From Paulinella micropora (Eukaryota; Cercozoa; Imbricatea; Euglyphida), in contig BJOX01000135.1 in the NCBI GenBank assembly GCA_009731375.1, positions 527,908 through 591,907 of the forward strand: a stretch of 64,000 nt of DNA, written 5' to 3'. Below, in pieces: positions 10,260 to 19,587 of the stretch. The translations under genes were made by a program, and so were the position numbers. The notes under the pieces were generated by a model, which was not told where the DNA came from, did not search any database, and was given only the letters and a program-made list of their open reading frames with translations. Positions within the stretch are counted from its first letter, which is position 1; each line of letters starts with the position of its first letter.

Positions 10260-11102
10260 TCAACAGCCGGCTTTCGACAGCAGCATCTCCCAGTCCGCCC
10301 CATTCAAGTCCACCTTGTCCCTGGTGTCAGGGTTACACACCTGCAGGTGCAAGTACTTCGTCAGCGTCGGAAACACCACGTACTGGTCGTGCCGGTCCTG
10401 TGCCGACGACTGGTAGCCCCCTGAACTTGCCAGGAAAGGAATGATCAGGCTGCCCGACTGCACTTTCGTGCCGCGCGAGACCGCGCCCGTCAGAGACACG
10501 TCCTCGTAGTTGCCGCCCGTCGAGTAGGCCAGGCTTGAGCATTCCTTGATCTTGATGCCTAGCGAGGTCGGCAGGCCTAGCGCCACGACCTGTGGCAAGA
10601 CGGTGGCCTGGCCCGGCGTCAGCGTAAAGAGCTCGTTCTGGGCCGAAGTCGGGAAGCCTAGCACGGCGTGCGCACTGTCCTCTCCGCTCTTGCTGTAGAT
10701 CTTGAACTCTGCTCCACCAGACAGCATGAACTGCAGCTTGAGCTTAGTGTCGAGATAAACCACTCCGATCGTCTGCCCTACTTGTACAAAGCCCTCGTTG
10801 ATTAAAAGCGATTGTAGCGTGTCGGCCAGAGTCTCGCCTGTATAATTCTGTGATGGGATCGTGATCGTGACATCGCCCGTGGCCGTCGAGTTTAAGTAAA
10901 GCTTGTTGTTCTTGGAATTGATGTTGTACGTCGCGTTCGGGATCGTGGCCCAGATGAGCTTGTATCTGCCTTGGATCGCTTCCGACAGCGACAGCCGGAA
11001 CTCGGCCGAATCGCCCGAGCCTTGCACCCGGTCACGATCCTTGCTGCGAACCAAGATGTTCATCTCGGAAATGTTGTGCAGGCCGCTCATTTCGGGAATC
11101 AA
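10260..11102 (-). CDS. Penton-like (minor capsid) protein
   Basis: A 280-residue intact protein. The early part reads NILVRSKDRDR then YKLIWATIPNATYNI, followed by ITIPSQNYTGETLADTL-SLL. This pattern (strand, then IP-x-Y-T and an alpha-helical L-x(2)L stretch) is characteristic of PLV/Polinton penton proteins and recurs in element 2 at 47772-48584. The protein would form the capsid vertices. It is divergent from the adjacent YLGFG protein. Confidence 0.7.
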   Translation of the reverse strand: MIPEMSGLHNISEMNILVRSKDRDRVQGSGDSAEFRLSLSEAIQGRYKLIWATIPNATYNINSKNNKLYLNSTATGDVTITIPSQNYTGETLADTLQSLLINEGFVQVGQTIGVVYLDTKLKLQFMLSGGAEFKIYSKSGEDSAHAVLGFPTSAQNELFTLTPGQATVLPQVVALGLPTSLGIKIKECSSLAYSTGGNYEDVSLTGAVSRGTKVQSGSLIIPFLASSGGYQSSAQDRHDQYVVFPTLTKYLHLQVCNPDTRDKVDLNGADWEMLLSKAGC

Positions 11103-11122
11103 AAAATTAAATGTTGTCTCAT

Positions 11123-11129
11123 TAGTCTA
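11123..11129 (+). promoter_or_regulatory. TAGTCTA upstream motif
   Basis: TAGTCTA lies 21 nt before the start at 11151. The same heptamer precedes the genes at 16788 (16767-16773) and 18005 (17989-17995). A related TCTA core is used as a late promoter motif in CroV/mavirus; the comparison is inference. Confidence 0.35.
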
Positions 11130-11150
11130 GTACAAGAGGAAAAAAAAACG

Positions 11151-12332
11151 ATGCTGACGCTCAGCGGCAACAAGTGCCTGCGCCTGGAGGATGTGGTCGA
11201 AACGAAACCGCTGCCTAGCATGGTCACGGCCTTTGGCGAGCACAAGGTCGCGGAGTCTACCCCGCTAGTGCAGGAGACTTTCCCTTACACCGGCACCCTG
11301 AACTCGCGCAAGTTCGCTACCTCTGGCTCCGTGACCACTGCCGCCGGCCTGTTGTCGCTCAGCGGCGCCGCACAGGCCGAGACGCTCAGGCGCTGCAAGT
11401 ACCGCGCGGGACAAGGGCTTGTCTGCCGCTTCACGGCGCTGTTCCCCGCCACGCCCAACGTGGCTAATTCGGCCATGGCTGGCTTAGGAGACGACAACAA
11501 CGGCTTCTTCTATGTCCAGGACCAGACCCGAACTAATAGGCTACGGATCTTGCACCGTAACGCGACTGTCGACACTTACATCGACCAGAAAGACTGGAAC
11601 CTGAACAACTGCCTGGGCGGCGACGACTACATGGACCGCAAGGACTGGGCCAAGGGCAACATCTTTCAGATTCAGATGCAGTACCTAGGGTTCGGGGCCG
11701 TCACGTTCTCGGTCGAGAGGCAGTCGGACGGGGTGCTTGTCCCAGTGCACCGGATCCAGTACGCGGGCGCCAACACGACGCCTTCGCTCAGCAATGCCAG
11801 TTTGCCGTTCAGGCTCAAGACCACCGGCGCGGGAGGCCTGGTGCGCACTGCCAGTGTCGGTGTCCTGGTCGAAGGTCCCGTGAGACAGCTGGGCCTCAGC
11901 TTTGCGCGCACCAACGTGCAGACCATCGGCACGACCGAAAGTAACGTGCTGGTGATCCGCAACAAGAGCTTGATCGGCGCCCTCCCCAACAACGACCTGC
12001 TGTTCCCGCCCCTGCTGACCGCCACGGCCGTCTCTGGCACCAAGCCCGTGATCCTGCGAGTGCTCACGCAAGCCACTTTCGGCAGCGCGCCGACCTACGC
12101 GAACCACGACGCGGCCTCCAACACTGAGTACTCCGCAAGCTTGGTCACGGTGTCTAGCGGCAATGCCGTGGCCGCGTGCGTCGTGTCGGCCACGGGCTCG
12201 GCGTCGGCCAGTCTCGACCTAAGCAGGCTCAACATCGCTGTCGGGCCAGGAGAAGTGCTCTGCATTGCGGCCAGCACTACTTCCGGCACCGCAGACGTGC
12301 ATCTGAGCTTGTCTTGGTATGAGGACGTGTGA
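11151..12332 (+). CDS. YLGFG-family virion structural protein
   Basis: About 393 residues from the ATG at 11151; the reading frame is open further upstream, but that part overlaps the divergent penton promoter. Landmarks: VQETFPYTG, GLVCRFTALF, DDNNGFFYV, and QIQMQYLGFGAVTFSVE followed by VHRIQYA. Element 2 carries a clear homologue (44857-46094) with the same landmarks. Similar motifs occur in virion proteins of some large DNA viruses and phages. A structural or attachment role is inferred. Intact. Confidence 0.7.
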   Translation: MLTLSGNKCLRLEDVVETKPLPSMVTAFGEHKVAESTPLVQETFPYTGTLNSRKFATSGSVTTAAGLLSLSGAAQAETLRRCKYRAGQGLVCRFTALFPATPNVANSAMAGLGDDNNGFFYVQDQTRTNRLRILHRNATVDTYIDQKDWNLNNCLGGDDYMDRKDWAKGNIFQIQMQYLGFGAVTFSVERQSDGVLVPVHRIQYAGANTTPSLSNASLPFRLKTTGAGGLVRTASVGVLVEGPVRQLGLSFARTNVQTIGTTESNVLVIRNKSLIGALPNNDLLFPPLLTATAVSGTKPVILRVLTQATFGSAPTYANHDAASNTEYSASLVTVSSGNAVAACVVSATGSASASLDLSRLNIAVGPGEVLCIAASTTSGTADVHLSLSWYEDV

Positions 12333-12382
12333 AAAAAAGAAAGTTCGTCTTGTTATTAAAACAAAGGGGGGGAGGGAAGAAA

Positions 12383-13023
12383 ATGAAAAAAGTCGTGTCA
12401 ATCGACCCGGGGGTGAGAAATCTTGGAGTGGTAGTGCTCGAGAAAAACAACAGCACCAACGCCATCGCAGTCACTTATGCCAATGTACTGGACATAGCCA
12501 GACAGGACGATACTGACAGCTTCAAGACCAAGTCCCTGTCGGCGTGCCTGCATGCCATCGAGGAAGTGCACAACGCCGATGTGAGGACCAAAATTTCGGG
12601 AGGGCGAACACAAACCCCGACAACCTCTTGATTCAAGCGGCAGCCGGGGCAACGATGCTGGCACTAGGCGCCAAGGAGTTACTTTACTATCAGAGCTCGT
12701 TCAAGTTCAGTTGCTTTTTCTCGCTTACGCCGACTATATCCGGCCGAGTTAAAGGGAAATACAAACTTCAATCCAAAGTGCTGGCACAAAACCTCGTAGA
12801 AAGTTTTAATGTAACTGGCGAGACTAAATGCCTCACAGAGTCAGATCACTTGAGTGACGCCTTTGGTCTTGCCTTCTGTGCGCTGGTCAGAGGGACCGCA
12901 CGAGGGCAGGGCGGCCAGCAGGCAGTGCGTCGCTCTGAGCCTGTGCCGATCCCTGTTGGGGTGCAGACGCAGAAGAAGCAGGAGCAGGAACAGCTGCCTT
13001 GTGTTGGTTCCATTTCGAGCTGA
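12383..13023 (+). pseudogene. RuvC/A22-like Holliday junction resolvase, frameshifted
   Basis: Starts MKKVVSIDPGVRNLGVVVLE, the first catalytic Asp strand of RNase H-fold resolvases. After about 70 codons the frame breaks near 12595. The other frame continues with AAAGATMLALGA, a basic region (GRVKGKYKLQSK), and SDHLSDAFGLAFCAL with the C-terminal acidic pair. It would resolve branched replication intermediates. The natural end is probably near 12890; the open frame runs on to 13023 across the HMG gene. Confidence 0.8.
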
Positions 13024-13186
13024 TGTACGCCATGCGTTCTTTATGAGCCATCGCCTTGAATTCGGGCGTGGCCATCTGCTCCTTGAAAAAGGTGTTGTAC
13101 GCGGACGGCGCGCGGGGCTTGCGCTCGGGCTTGGCGGGAGCAGCAGCGGCGGTAGCTTGTCCACAAGTCGTGCAGTTGGAAGACAT
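12887..13186 (-). CDS. HMG/YABBY-like DNA-binding protein
   Basis: A 99-residue protein. The N-terminal CTTCG is a possible zinc half-site. A basic proline-rich linker leads to RAPSAYNTFFKEQM and HKERMAYISSKWNQHK, the signature of HMG-box/YABBY-type DNA-binding helices. Such proteins in large DNA viruses package or bend DNA. The tail is Ala/Gln-rich and overlaps the run-on of the resolvase frame on the other strand. Confidence 0.75.
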   Translation of the reverse strand: MSSNCTTCGQATAAAAPAKPERKPRAPSAYNTFFKEQMATPEFKAMAHKERMAYISSKWNQHKAAVPAPASSASAPQQGSAQAQSDALPAGRPALVRSL

Positions 13187-13258
13187 CTTTAGTTTGCTCT
13201 TGTCCTTTGTTATAATAGGGCATCAAGAAGATTCTTTTTTTTCCTCTGATTAAAAACC

Positions 13259-13387
13259 TTAAACGTCCGGGCCGGCCGGCGCCACCACTCTCTCGTCCGG
13301 ACACCTCACTGGAAAGTACAGGATAATAACACACCCGGCCACCCCGATCACTAAGACGGCGATGATTGCCACCACGAACAGATCCAT
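13259..13387 (-). CDS. 42-residue single-pass membrane protein
   Basis: Short frame from ATG 13387 to TAA 13259. The first 25 residues are one hydrophobic helix (FVVAIIAVLVIGVAGCVIIL), followed by a short tail with one Cys. It sits in the morphogenesis block between the HMG gene and the capsid gene, same strand as both. Small membrane proteins at this place are common in viruses of this kind. Intact. Confidence 0.55.
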   Translation of the reverse strand: MDLFVVAIIAVLVIGVAGCVIILYFPVRCPDERVVAPAGPDV

Positions 13388-13434
13388 TTTCACTCACGCT
13401 CTTTAATTTAAATACATAAAGTCTAAGAATTTTT

Positions 13435-14597
13435 CTAAACCGAGGCCACCTCCAGGCTACCATTGCTTTCGTGCAAGTACTTGAAGTACGCCGAATAGAT
13501 CGTAATGTCATACAATCCGTCTATCACACCTCGTTTGCCCGAAGTGGCGGCGCTGACGACCATCTCTTCTTGGGCGTTGTAAGTAGCCGCGGATGTGTCT
13601 GGCGCCTGCTGGAACTTCAGCTTCAGCTGGTGGAAGTCGCCGCGGGACCAGAGCACGGGCTGGTCGTTCAGGTCCGTGACGGACGCGGTGTACTCCATCG
13701 CCGCACTGACCTCCCAGTCGACCGTGTTGGTCGCGCCAACTCGTGTGTTACTAGACTTGATCTTGACCCCTCACGCGCGCAGCCAGCTCGAGCTAGCCAG
13801 CAAGGTGTTGAGGTTCGTTAGTGCGGCAGTGGCGGGCGACGTGTAGCGCCGGTCGGTAATTCTGGCAAAAGTGAGGTCAGAGTCGATGTCGAGGACGGCC
13901 ACCGTCACGCCCTTGAAGTCCACGGTCAGGCGGTTGGTGTCGTTCAGGGCAAACGCCGCGGTGTTGGCGTACCAAGCCCCGTACTTGTACGTGACGGTCG
14001 CGCGCGGCGCGGGGCCGGCGTTGATCACCAGGCGCTCGCGGTTGCCGACAAAGGTCTTGTAGCCGTCCATCACACCATCCAACATGGCCTTGGGGTCGTT
14101 GGAAAACGGGATCAGGTACACGCCGTTGGACTTCAGGTAGGAGCTGCGCACTAGCTGGCCCATCGTCTCCTCGCGGAAAAAGCGCTCGTCGATCGGGGTG
14201 CCTTCGCCCATCTGCGATCTACCGTGCACGTCTTCGAGGTCGATTGTCGTTGCGTCGCCCAACATGTCGTAGGTCATCAAGCGTCCCGTGGTGTCGTACG
14301 TGTATTGCGGGTAGTAGGTGTTTGTGTCCACGCCGCTGTTGTATGCGGTCTGGTCGCCTGATTTGCGGATGAAGACAAACAGCCCACCGGAGTGGTGCGA
14401 GAATTGGTTCAAGTCAATCGGCAACCGATCGGAGGGCTTGATGCGCTGGGCATAGGCCGTGTACTGCACAAAGTCGATGTACTTCTGCTCGGCGACCTTG
14501 CCCATCTTCTGTGGGCTCCTGCCCAGGCGCATCCCGTTCGGCAGCTGCGTGCAGCCCGTGATGAAGCGGATCTCGCTCAAGCTGGCAGTGCAAGGCA
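13435..14597 (-). pseudogene. Major capsid protein, C-terminal part (split by inversion; in-frame TGA)
   Basis: C-terminal two thirds of a double-jelly-roll major capsid protein, beginning at about ASLSEIRFITG and running to VASV at 13435. A TGA at 13771-13773 interrupts, but the frame continues unchanged (GVKIKSS to VDWEVSAAMEY), so it is a point nonsense. The N-terminal part lies 5 kb away on the opposite strand (18973-19587). The reading frame joins cleanly if the segment between about 14597 and 19586 is flipped. Confidence 0.85.
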
Positions 14598-14599
14598 CA

Positions 14600-15813
14600 G
14601 CGGGCGCGGACTGGCCTTTGACGTGGCAGTGGCGATGCACCAGGCCACAGAGCTGTACGAAGACGAAAAACACGAATACGAAGTGGCTAAGTTAGACGCA
14701 GAGGCCGCCGCCTTTCTCAAGCAGGCAGAGCAACAAAAGAAGTTAGCCGAAGCGGAGGCCAAGAAAGTAGAAGCCAAGAAAAAGCTCAACGAGTCCACCA
14801 AAGAGAAGCTAGACACTGAGGGAGACTTGTTGGAAACCACTACCCAAGCCGCCAAGCAAGAGGCAGAGGCCAAGGTCCAAAGAGAAAAGGCCAAGGAGGA
14901 AATTGCAAATCTGGACAAATTGACGGCAAAGGCAGCACAGGACGCTAAGGAAATGAGCGAGCTCAAGAGTAAAGTAGCTACGAAAGCCAACGCCGCCGCC
15001 AAGCTACAGGAGGCCAAGAGTGCGATGCTTGCCCAGATTGACGCGGCCGAGAGCAAGTTCGCGGAGGCGGAACAAAAAGGGATAATGTCCAAACAACAAT
15101 TGGCGCAAAAACAGAAAGAGCTGGCTAAACACAAGCAAAAGGTCCTGACTATCAAGGTCGGAAAGGCGCTCGGCGCCACCAAGGTCGCCAGTGCGCTGGG
15201 CACGATCGCGGCCGTCGGTGGAGGGGTCGGCAGCTTGATCGGCGCTCTTGTTGNNNNNNNNNNTGACGTGGTCGGCACTACGATCGGTAGCGCGGCCAAC
15301 AGCGCTGCGCCGGGCTTAGGGGGCGGTATAGGCAACTTTGCAACAGGCATGGGCAGCGTAGCAAGCGAAGGAGGCAAGCTACTAGAGGGTGCAGGAGCAA
15401 AACTCGTAAAGGGCGTAGGTGGCCTAGCACTCGGCACGGGCAAGCTTCTGCTGACAGCAGGAACCGTGACAACGGACACAATGCAAGGCCTCTTGACACA
15501 CGCCATAGCCAGCGACATGGGCCACTTGCCGCAGATCGAGTGGTCATCAGAGGCGGAAACCGAGGTGGTACACGAGTTCAAGTATGGCGATGCCAGAAAG
15601 CTTATCGGCACTAATGCCACTGCTGCTGACGCAGCACTGTGGATTTTGCGCGCCTTGCCTGACGACCTCACGGAGGGCCAGAAACAGAAGGCCACGAGGC
15701 TCGAGAAGGTTATCAAACAAAACGACAGCGAAGGAATACTAGCGGCATTGAGCGATCTCAAGTCATCCCTCCTTACAGATCAGATCATGTACGCGTTCAA
15801 GGGCGCTCAATGA
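14600..15813 (+). pseudogene. Coiled-coil/glycine-rich virion protein, C-terminal part (split by inversion)
   Basis: About 400 residues. A long Ala/Glu/Lys coiled coil (from about HQATELYEDEKHEYEV to QKELAKHKQK, 14640-15150) is followed by a Gly/Ala-rich hydrophobic region (SALGTIAAVGGGVGSLIGALV and later), then a folded-looking end with LWILRALPDDL. A 10-N gap (15254-15263) lies inside it. There is no proper start: the first bases are foreign to the frame, and the N-terminal part is at 19588-20497 on the other strand. A virion core or membrane role is possible. Confidence 0.65.
15254..15263. other. 10-N gap inside coiled-coil gene
   Basis: Gap of nominal length; the reading frame happens to stay open across it. 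The true sequence length here is unknown. Confidence 0.95.
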
Positions 15814-15854
15814 AAAAAAAAAACTGACGGTCTGTAAAAATAAGGAGAGGAAAA

Positions 15855-16121
15855 ATGCAGCACCTGGCTTTTTTTGACCCCACCTTGGCCCTGGCCCTAG
15901 GCAAAATCAACGAAAAACAGGCACGCGTCGCAGGGCATAAACGCCCACAGCAAGAGGACGCCGAAAAAAGGGCCATCGAGGTCCTGCAGACTACCGTGGC
16001 CGAAGCGCCCATCGAGAAAGTGTTCAAGCAGCCGGCCATTGCCGATGCCACCATCTTGCTAGAAGTGACGCCTGAACAGGCCGCCCGCTGCGAGCAGCAG
16101 CTGCTTGGCGGAGGCAAATAA
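15855..16121 (+). CDS. Small helical protein, unknown
   Basis: An 88-residue intact frame after an A-rich leader (TGAAAAAAAAAAACTGACGG...). Mostly alpha-helical and charged, ending with TPEQAARCEQQLLGGGK. It sits within the inverted segment with the other morphogenesis genes. Family not recognised. Confidence 0.5.
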   Translation: MQHLAFFDPTLALALGKINEKQARVAGHKRPQQEDAEKRAIEVLQTTVAEAPIEKVFKQPAIADATILLEVTPEQAARCEQQLLGGGK

Positions 16122-16172
16122 TTAATTTTTTTTTCTTGTCGGGCAGATTAACTACTAACAGTCTCAGTCGCC

Positions 16173-16754
16173 ATGAGTGGTAACAGAGGCCCCGTTGTCC
16201 CCCTCGTAAATACTTCGGACGAAAAGTCCTCGGCCGCCCAGACCAACCAGGTCGAGCATGGTATCGAGACCCGGCCGATCATTCAAACTGACTCCCTCGC
16301 TACAAGTTCGATTATCTACTCGGCCTTGTCGGCGGCCGGGGCGGCAGGGGGTAATGGTGTTATCCAAGGCATGAAGGACGTGGCCCAGCGCCTGTCGCAG
16401 AACTCGCTGGCTCCTTGGTACAAGGGGGCGGTCCTGCTCGTGGGCACGCCCGCCGAGATCACCTCTGTCTACGGACGCGAATTCTGCGTGACTAACTGTG
16501 CAATGGACGCAGACGCCAAGGTATGGGACGATGGCGCTATGCTGCCCTGGCTGACAGAGCTTCGTCGAACTCACGGAAATTCGTGGGAAGGCTGCATGAA
16601 TGTAGCGGGTTTCATCGAACAATACCAGGCTGCCAAGATCCGCGACGAGGAATGGAGCAAGATCCCGTCAGTGTCTTGGGTCGACCGCCAGAACGGTTCC
16701 GTGCGTGGTTGGTCAGCCATCAATGAGGAGGGGGGTGTGAGGCCGATCGTGTAA
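16173..16754 (+). CDS. Unknown 193-residue protein of the morphogenesis block
   Basis: Intact. A polar N-terminus (residues 1-45) is followed by an Ala/Gly-rich helix (SALSAAGAAGGNGVIQGM), a central region LAPWYKGAVLLVGTPAEI, and a Trp-rich C-terminus (SWEGCMNVAGF, SVSWVDRQNG). No catalytic signature was seen. The upstream spacer is T-rich (TTAATTTTTTTTTC). Probably a virion protein from its position; function unknown. Confidence 0.6.
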   Translation: MSGNRGPVVPLVNTSDEKSSAAQTNQVEHGIETRPIIQTDSLATSSIIYSALSAAGAAGGNGVIQGMKDVAQRLSQNSLAPWYKGAVLLVGTPAEITSVYGREFCVTNCAMDADAKVWDDGAMLPWLTELRRTHGNSWEGCMNVAGFIEQYQAAKIRDEEWSKIPSVSWVDRQNGSVRGWSAINEEGGVRPIV

Positions 16755-16787
16755 TTTTTTTCCTCCTAGTCTACCTACAACGAAAGC

Positions 16788-17449
16788 ATGATGACAGACC
16801 CTTTCGCCAACCTCGAGCCGCCGTCTATCGAAACAAAAGCGGAACAGCCACCCCCCCTTCCCGTTCCCCCGCCGGCCAAGAAGCGCAGGACCGCCGGCCC
16901 CAGCGCTGCCGCCATTGCACGGCGCCTGGGAGCACCAGCGGCGGCAACCGAAGACCCCGTGCTACGGGATGACCCGAACTACAAGCTTCTCGTGGCCTAT
17001 GGGCGCAGCGCCTTAATTGGGCCCAAGCTCAAGAAGGCACAAATCAACTGTGATCCGAAAGCCCTGCGCAGGCTGCCGAGGCAGAAGCTGCCGCTGTTGT
17101 TGGACGAAGTCGAGGAAGTGCTGGAGGGAGAACTGAGCGGCGAACTGGCGGATGCAGTGCTCAAGCAAGGGCTCGTCTGTCTCGAAAATCTGGCAGCGAA
17201 CCGGTCGCGTTACCAAATCGCGGGCACAACAGAGGCCTGCTTTGCCAACGGTGGTGCTTCTTGCTGGAACGGGCCAAGCTGCGAGCTGGCATCGGCCTGC
17301 AGCGCCTGGACCCTATGACCGAGCTAGCTTTGCTGACTGCGCAGACGGCCGCCATCACACACGCCAAGAATACCATGCTCTGTCCAGCAGGCGCAAAGGT
17401 TAACCTGGACGCGCCCGCGCCAGAGGAGGAAAAGAAGAAGAGCAGTTGA
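16788..17449 (+). pseudogene. PLV conserved helical protein, frameshifted near 17250
   Basis: The N-terminus is proline-rich with a basic KKRRTAG patch. Then PNYKLLVAYGRSALIGPKLK and LRRLPRQKLPLLLDEVEEVL, the helical pattern of a conserved small protein seen in PLV morphogenesis blocks (recollection). The frame breaks at about 17250. The downstream frame continues with LLERAKLRAGIGLQRLDPM and TAQTAAITHAKNTML, ending KKKSS at 17449. TAGTCTA lies 14 nt ahead of the start. One indel is the simplest explanation. Confidence 0.55.
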
Positions 17450-17504
17450 ATAATTAAAAAATTTTATTTTGTTGTACGCCAATTAAACATCTCTCCAGAA
17501 AGGA

Positions 17505-17969
17505 ATGTCCGAAGTCGCGAGCGATCTGTTCTCCCTCGAGAACTTTGCCCGGTCCGTTGCTGCGGCTGCTTTCGCCTACGCGGCCGCGCCGGTCGTGTTC
17601 CAAGGGCCTGCAGTTTTTAGCTTTTCGGCTGTCCCGGGCCTCAGCGCAGTGCAGGTCAGCAAGAGCACCGGCCTGGCTGTCGTGGCTTTCTTGACTGCCA
17701 CTGCTATCGACCTCATTCAAAGCAGAGTCCTCAACCGCACCAAGGAAGGGCGGTTGGCCTCTTATCCTAGCTTGGCCGTGCACGTGGCGGGTGGAGGCCT
17801 GCTGTTTGCCATGCTGCCCAGGCTCATGGGCCGCGGTCAGATTGGGATGGTAGGCGACAGCGACGCGGTCAAGCAGCTATTCTTGGTCGGCGCACTTTCG
17901 GAAGTTTTTAGTCAATACTTCTACGAAGGCTACCTGAACCCCGCGGGCCAAGGACACTACCGCTTCTAA
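17505..17969 (+). CDS. Multi-pass membrane protein
   Basis: 154 residues, intact. Hydrophobic segments at about residues 17-35, 55-70 and 88-105 (SLAVHVAGGGLLFAMLPRLM). The C-terminus is polar (SQYFYEGYLNPAGQGHYRF). It lies in the inverted block directly before another membrane gene. Possibly a component of a virion inner membrane or capsid-associated layer; function unknown. Confidence 0.55.
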   Translation: MSEVASDLFSLENFARSVAAAAFAYAAAPVVFQGPAVFSFSAVPGLSAVQVSKSTGLAVVAFLTATAIDLIQSRVLNRTKEGRLASYPSLAVHVAGGGLLFAMLPRLMGRGQIGMVGDSDAVKQLFLVGALSEVFSQYFYEGYLNPAGQGHYRF

Positions 17970-18004
17970 AAAAAGAATCTTGTGTAGCTAGTCTAAAGTG
18001 AACA

Positions 18005-18545
18005 ATGCCAGTGGAAGAAGCTCTGCTGGCCTGGGCTTTGATCGTTACAACCGCTATCATCGTGGTCGGCTGTGCGCGCGCCTGTTGCAAACGGCTCTTG
18101 CGTCATCCAACGATCTCGTGTGACCTCGACAAGCCGCTGCCCACACACTACGTGACGCTCGATGACCTCCTCCGGCGGCCTTACCAATCGCCAAGCGCTG
18201 CAGAAGCTCTTTGCGGACCTGGAGACTGTGCTGGACAACTGGGGGCTGCTGTCTGCAGGCGAGAGCAAGGACCTGCGGATGCAGTGGAACTTAGGTCTTG
18301 AGCAGCAAGTTGCGACCGTTGAAAAGTTCTTTTTGCCTGCCTACAAGGACGGCAAGCTCGCCGCGTACGTCCAGAGCGAAGCTGGCATCTGGTTTGAGCT
18401 GGCCGCCAAGACTCGTGCTCCGACTCCCGCCCTGCAACAGCTGCAGCAAAGATTTCTGGCCAAGCAAAATCTGGCCAAGGGCGCTCAGTTCCTGGGACAA
18501 ATTGCGCAATTCATGGAACGCATCTGCCAAGTCATTGTCTTTTAA
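18005..18545 (+). pseudogene. Membrane-anchored helical protein, frameshifted or two overlapping genes
   Basis: The first frame (from 18005) has one membrane helix (LAWALIVTTAIIVVGCARACC) and reads sensibly to VTLDDLL. The second frame (ATG at 18162) begins near LTNRQALQKLFADLETVL and reads sensibly to 18545. The switch falls where the first frame becomes low-quality, so a single gene with an indel near 18165 is likelier than two overlapping genes. TAGTCTA lies 9 nt before the start. Confidence 0.5.
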
Positions 18546-18597
18546 ATAAAAAACGAAAAATTTAATTTTCGTGACTTATCAATTTTAATTAAGAAAG

Positions 18598-18952
18598 ATG
18601 GGCAAGCGCACACGAGAAAGGCATGAGCGGCACACGGCCAAGAAGGCCGCCCGCAAGGACGCCCGCGCCGCCACCGAACAGCGCATAGGGCGCAGAAAGG
18701 CAGAGAGGAGGGAGCGGGCCCGCGAAGGGCTGCGGCAGTTTGGCGGCACTCTCAAGTCAGTCACTGGCTTTTTCGGCAAGCAGATCGGCAAGGTGACTGA
18801 CATCCCGAAAGAAGCGATGGACACCACCAAGCAGCTAGGCGACAACGCCGAGGGCGGCCTCAAGTCCATGGCGCTGCCCTTGGCGGTCGGTGCCGCGGCG
18901 ATCGGGGCCGTGATGATCCTGAAAAAAAAAAAAAAATCTTCTTTGTGCTTAA
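18598..18952 (+). CDS. Basic protein with C-terminal membrane helix
   Basis: Starts MGKRTRERHERHTAKKAARK, very basic for about 50 residues, then an amphipathic stretch and a hydrophobic end (MALPLAVGAAAIGAVMIL) followed by lysines from a 15-A run. As assembled, the frame runs through the A-run into the capsid gene. If the run differs by one or two A, a TAA at about 18950 ends it, which is more plausible. It could be a DNA-condensing or membrane-active virion protein. Confidence 0.55.
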
Positions 18953-18972
18953 TATTGTATACTGCAACGAAG

Positions 18973-19587
18973 ATGTCTTCCGCCACCGTCGTCGTGCCCC
19001 CTGCTAGCAAGCAGCAGAAAATCGCCACCGGCAAGAGGGCGCGTAACGGCCAGGAGATCTTGATTGATCCCGAGCACGCCCGCGCGATCAATGCTCGCCA
19101 TTGCTGGACGCAAACCGTGATGGCGCCCGCCGCCGCGACCTCGGCGCTGAGCAACACCGCTTTTTTTAGCTTTATCCTCGAGAACAACCAGTCCGGCGCG
19201 ATCCACGATGCGACCCTGCGTTTCAAGATCACGTCCACGACCAGCGGCAGCCAGCCGACCGACTCGCGCGTTTTGCCTACCACTCAGTGGTTCGAGCGTA
19301 TCGAGTACATCGACCGCCTGACGGGCACTGAAATCGCGCGCTATCACGGCGACATGATGCACTTGATACTCAATACGCTGCCGCAAGAGGCCATCGACCA
19401 GATCGCCGACATGGTCAACATGGACCCCAAGACAGGCAAGATCAGCGGCCGCCAGTGGGAGAACAACGACGAGCAGTACTTTTACTTGCCACTGGTGCAC
19501 ACCTGGCTGAACGGCATGGATTTGGACCTGAGCACGCTGCGTGGCGACCTCGAAATCAGGTTCTATCCCAGAGGTTCGATCTTTGTG
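18973..19587 (+). pseudogene. Major capsid protein, N-terminal part (split by inversion)
   Basis: First jelly-roll of a PLV-type double-jelly-roll capsid protein: WTQTVMAP, FFSFILENNQSGAIHDATLRF, TQWFERIEYIDRLTG, EIARYHGDMMHLILNTLP, and LRGDLEIRFYPRGSI. After about 19587 the frame runs into sequence that belongs, on the other strand, to the coiled-coil gene. The rest of the capsid protein is at 13435-14597 on the minus strand. The ATG at 18973 is preceded by an AT-rich spacer. Confidence 0.9.

Noticed and set aside
13041-13511. Minus-strand 156-residue frame through 13259-13387
   Set aside because: Shadow of the HMG gene and the 42-residue membrane gene in another frame.
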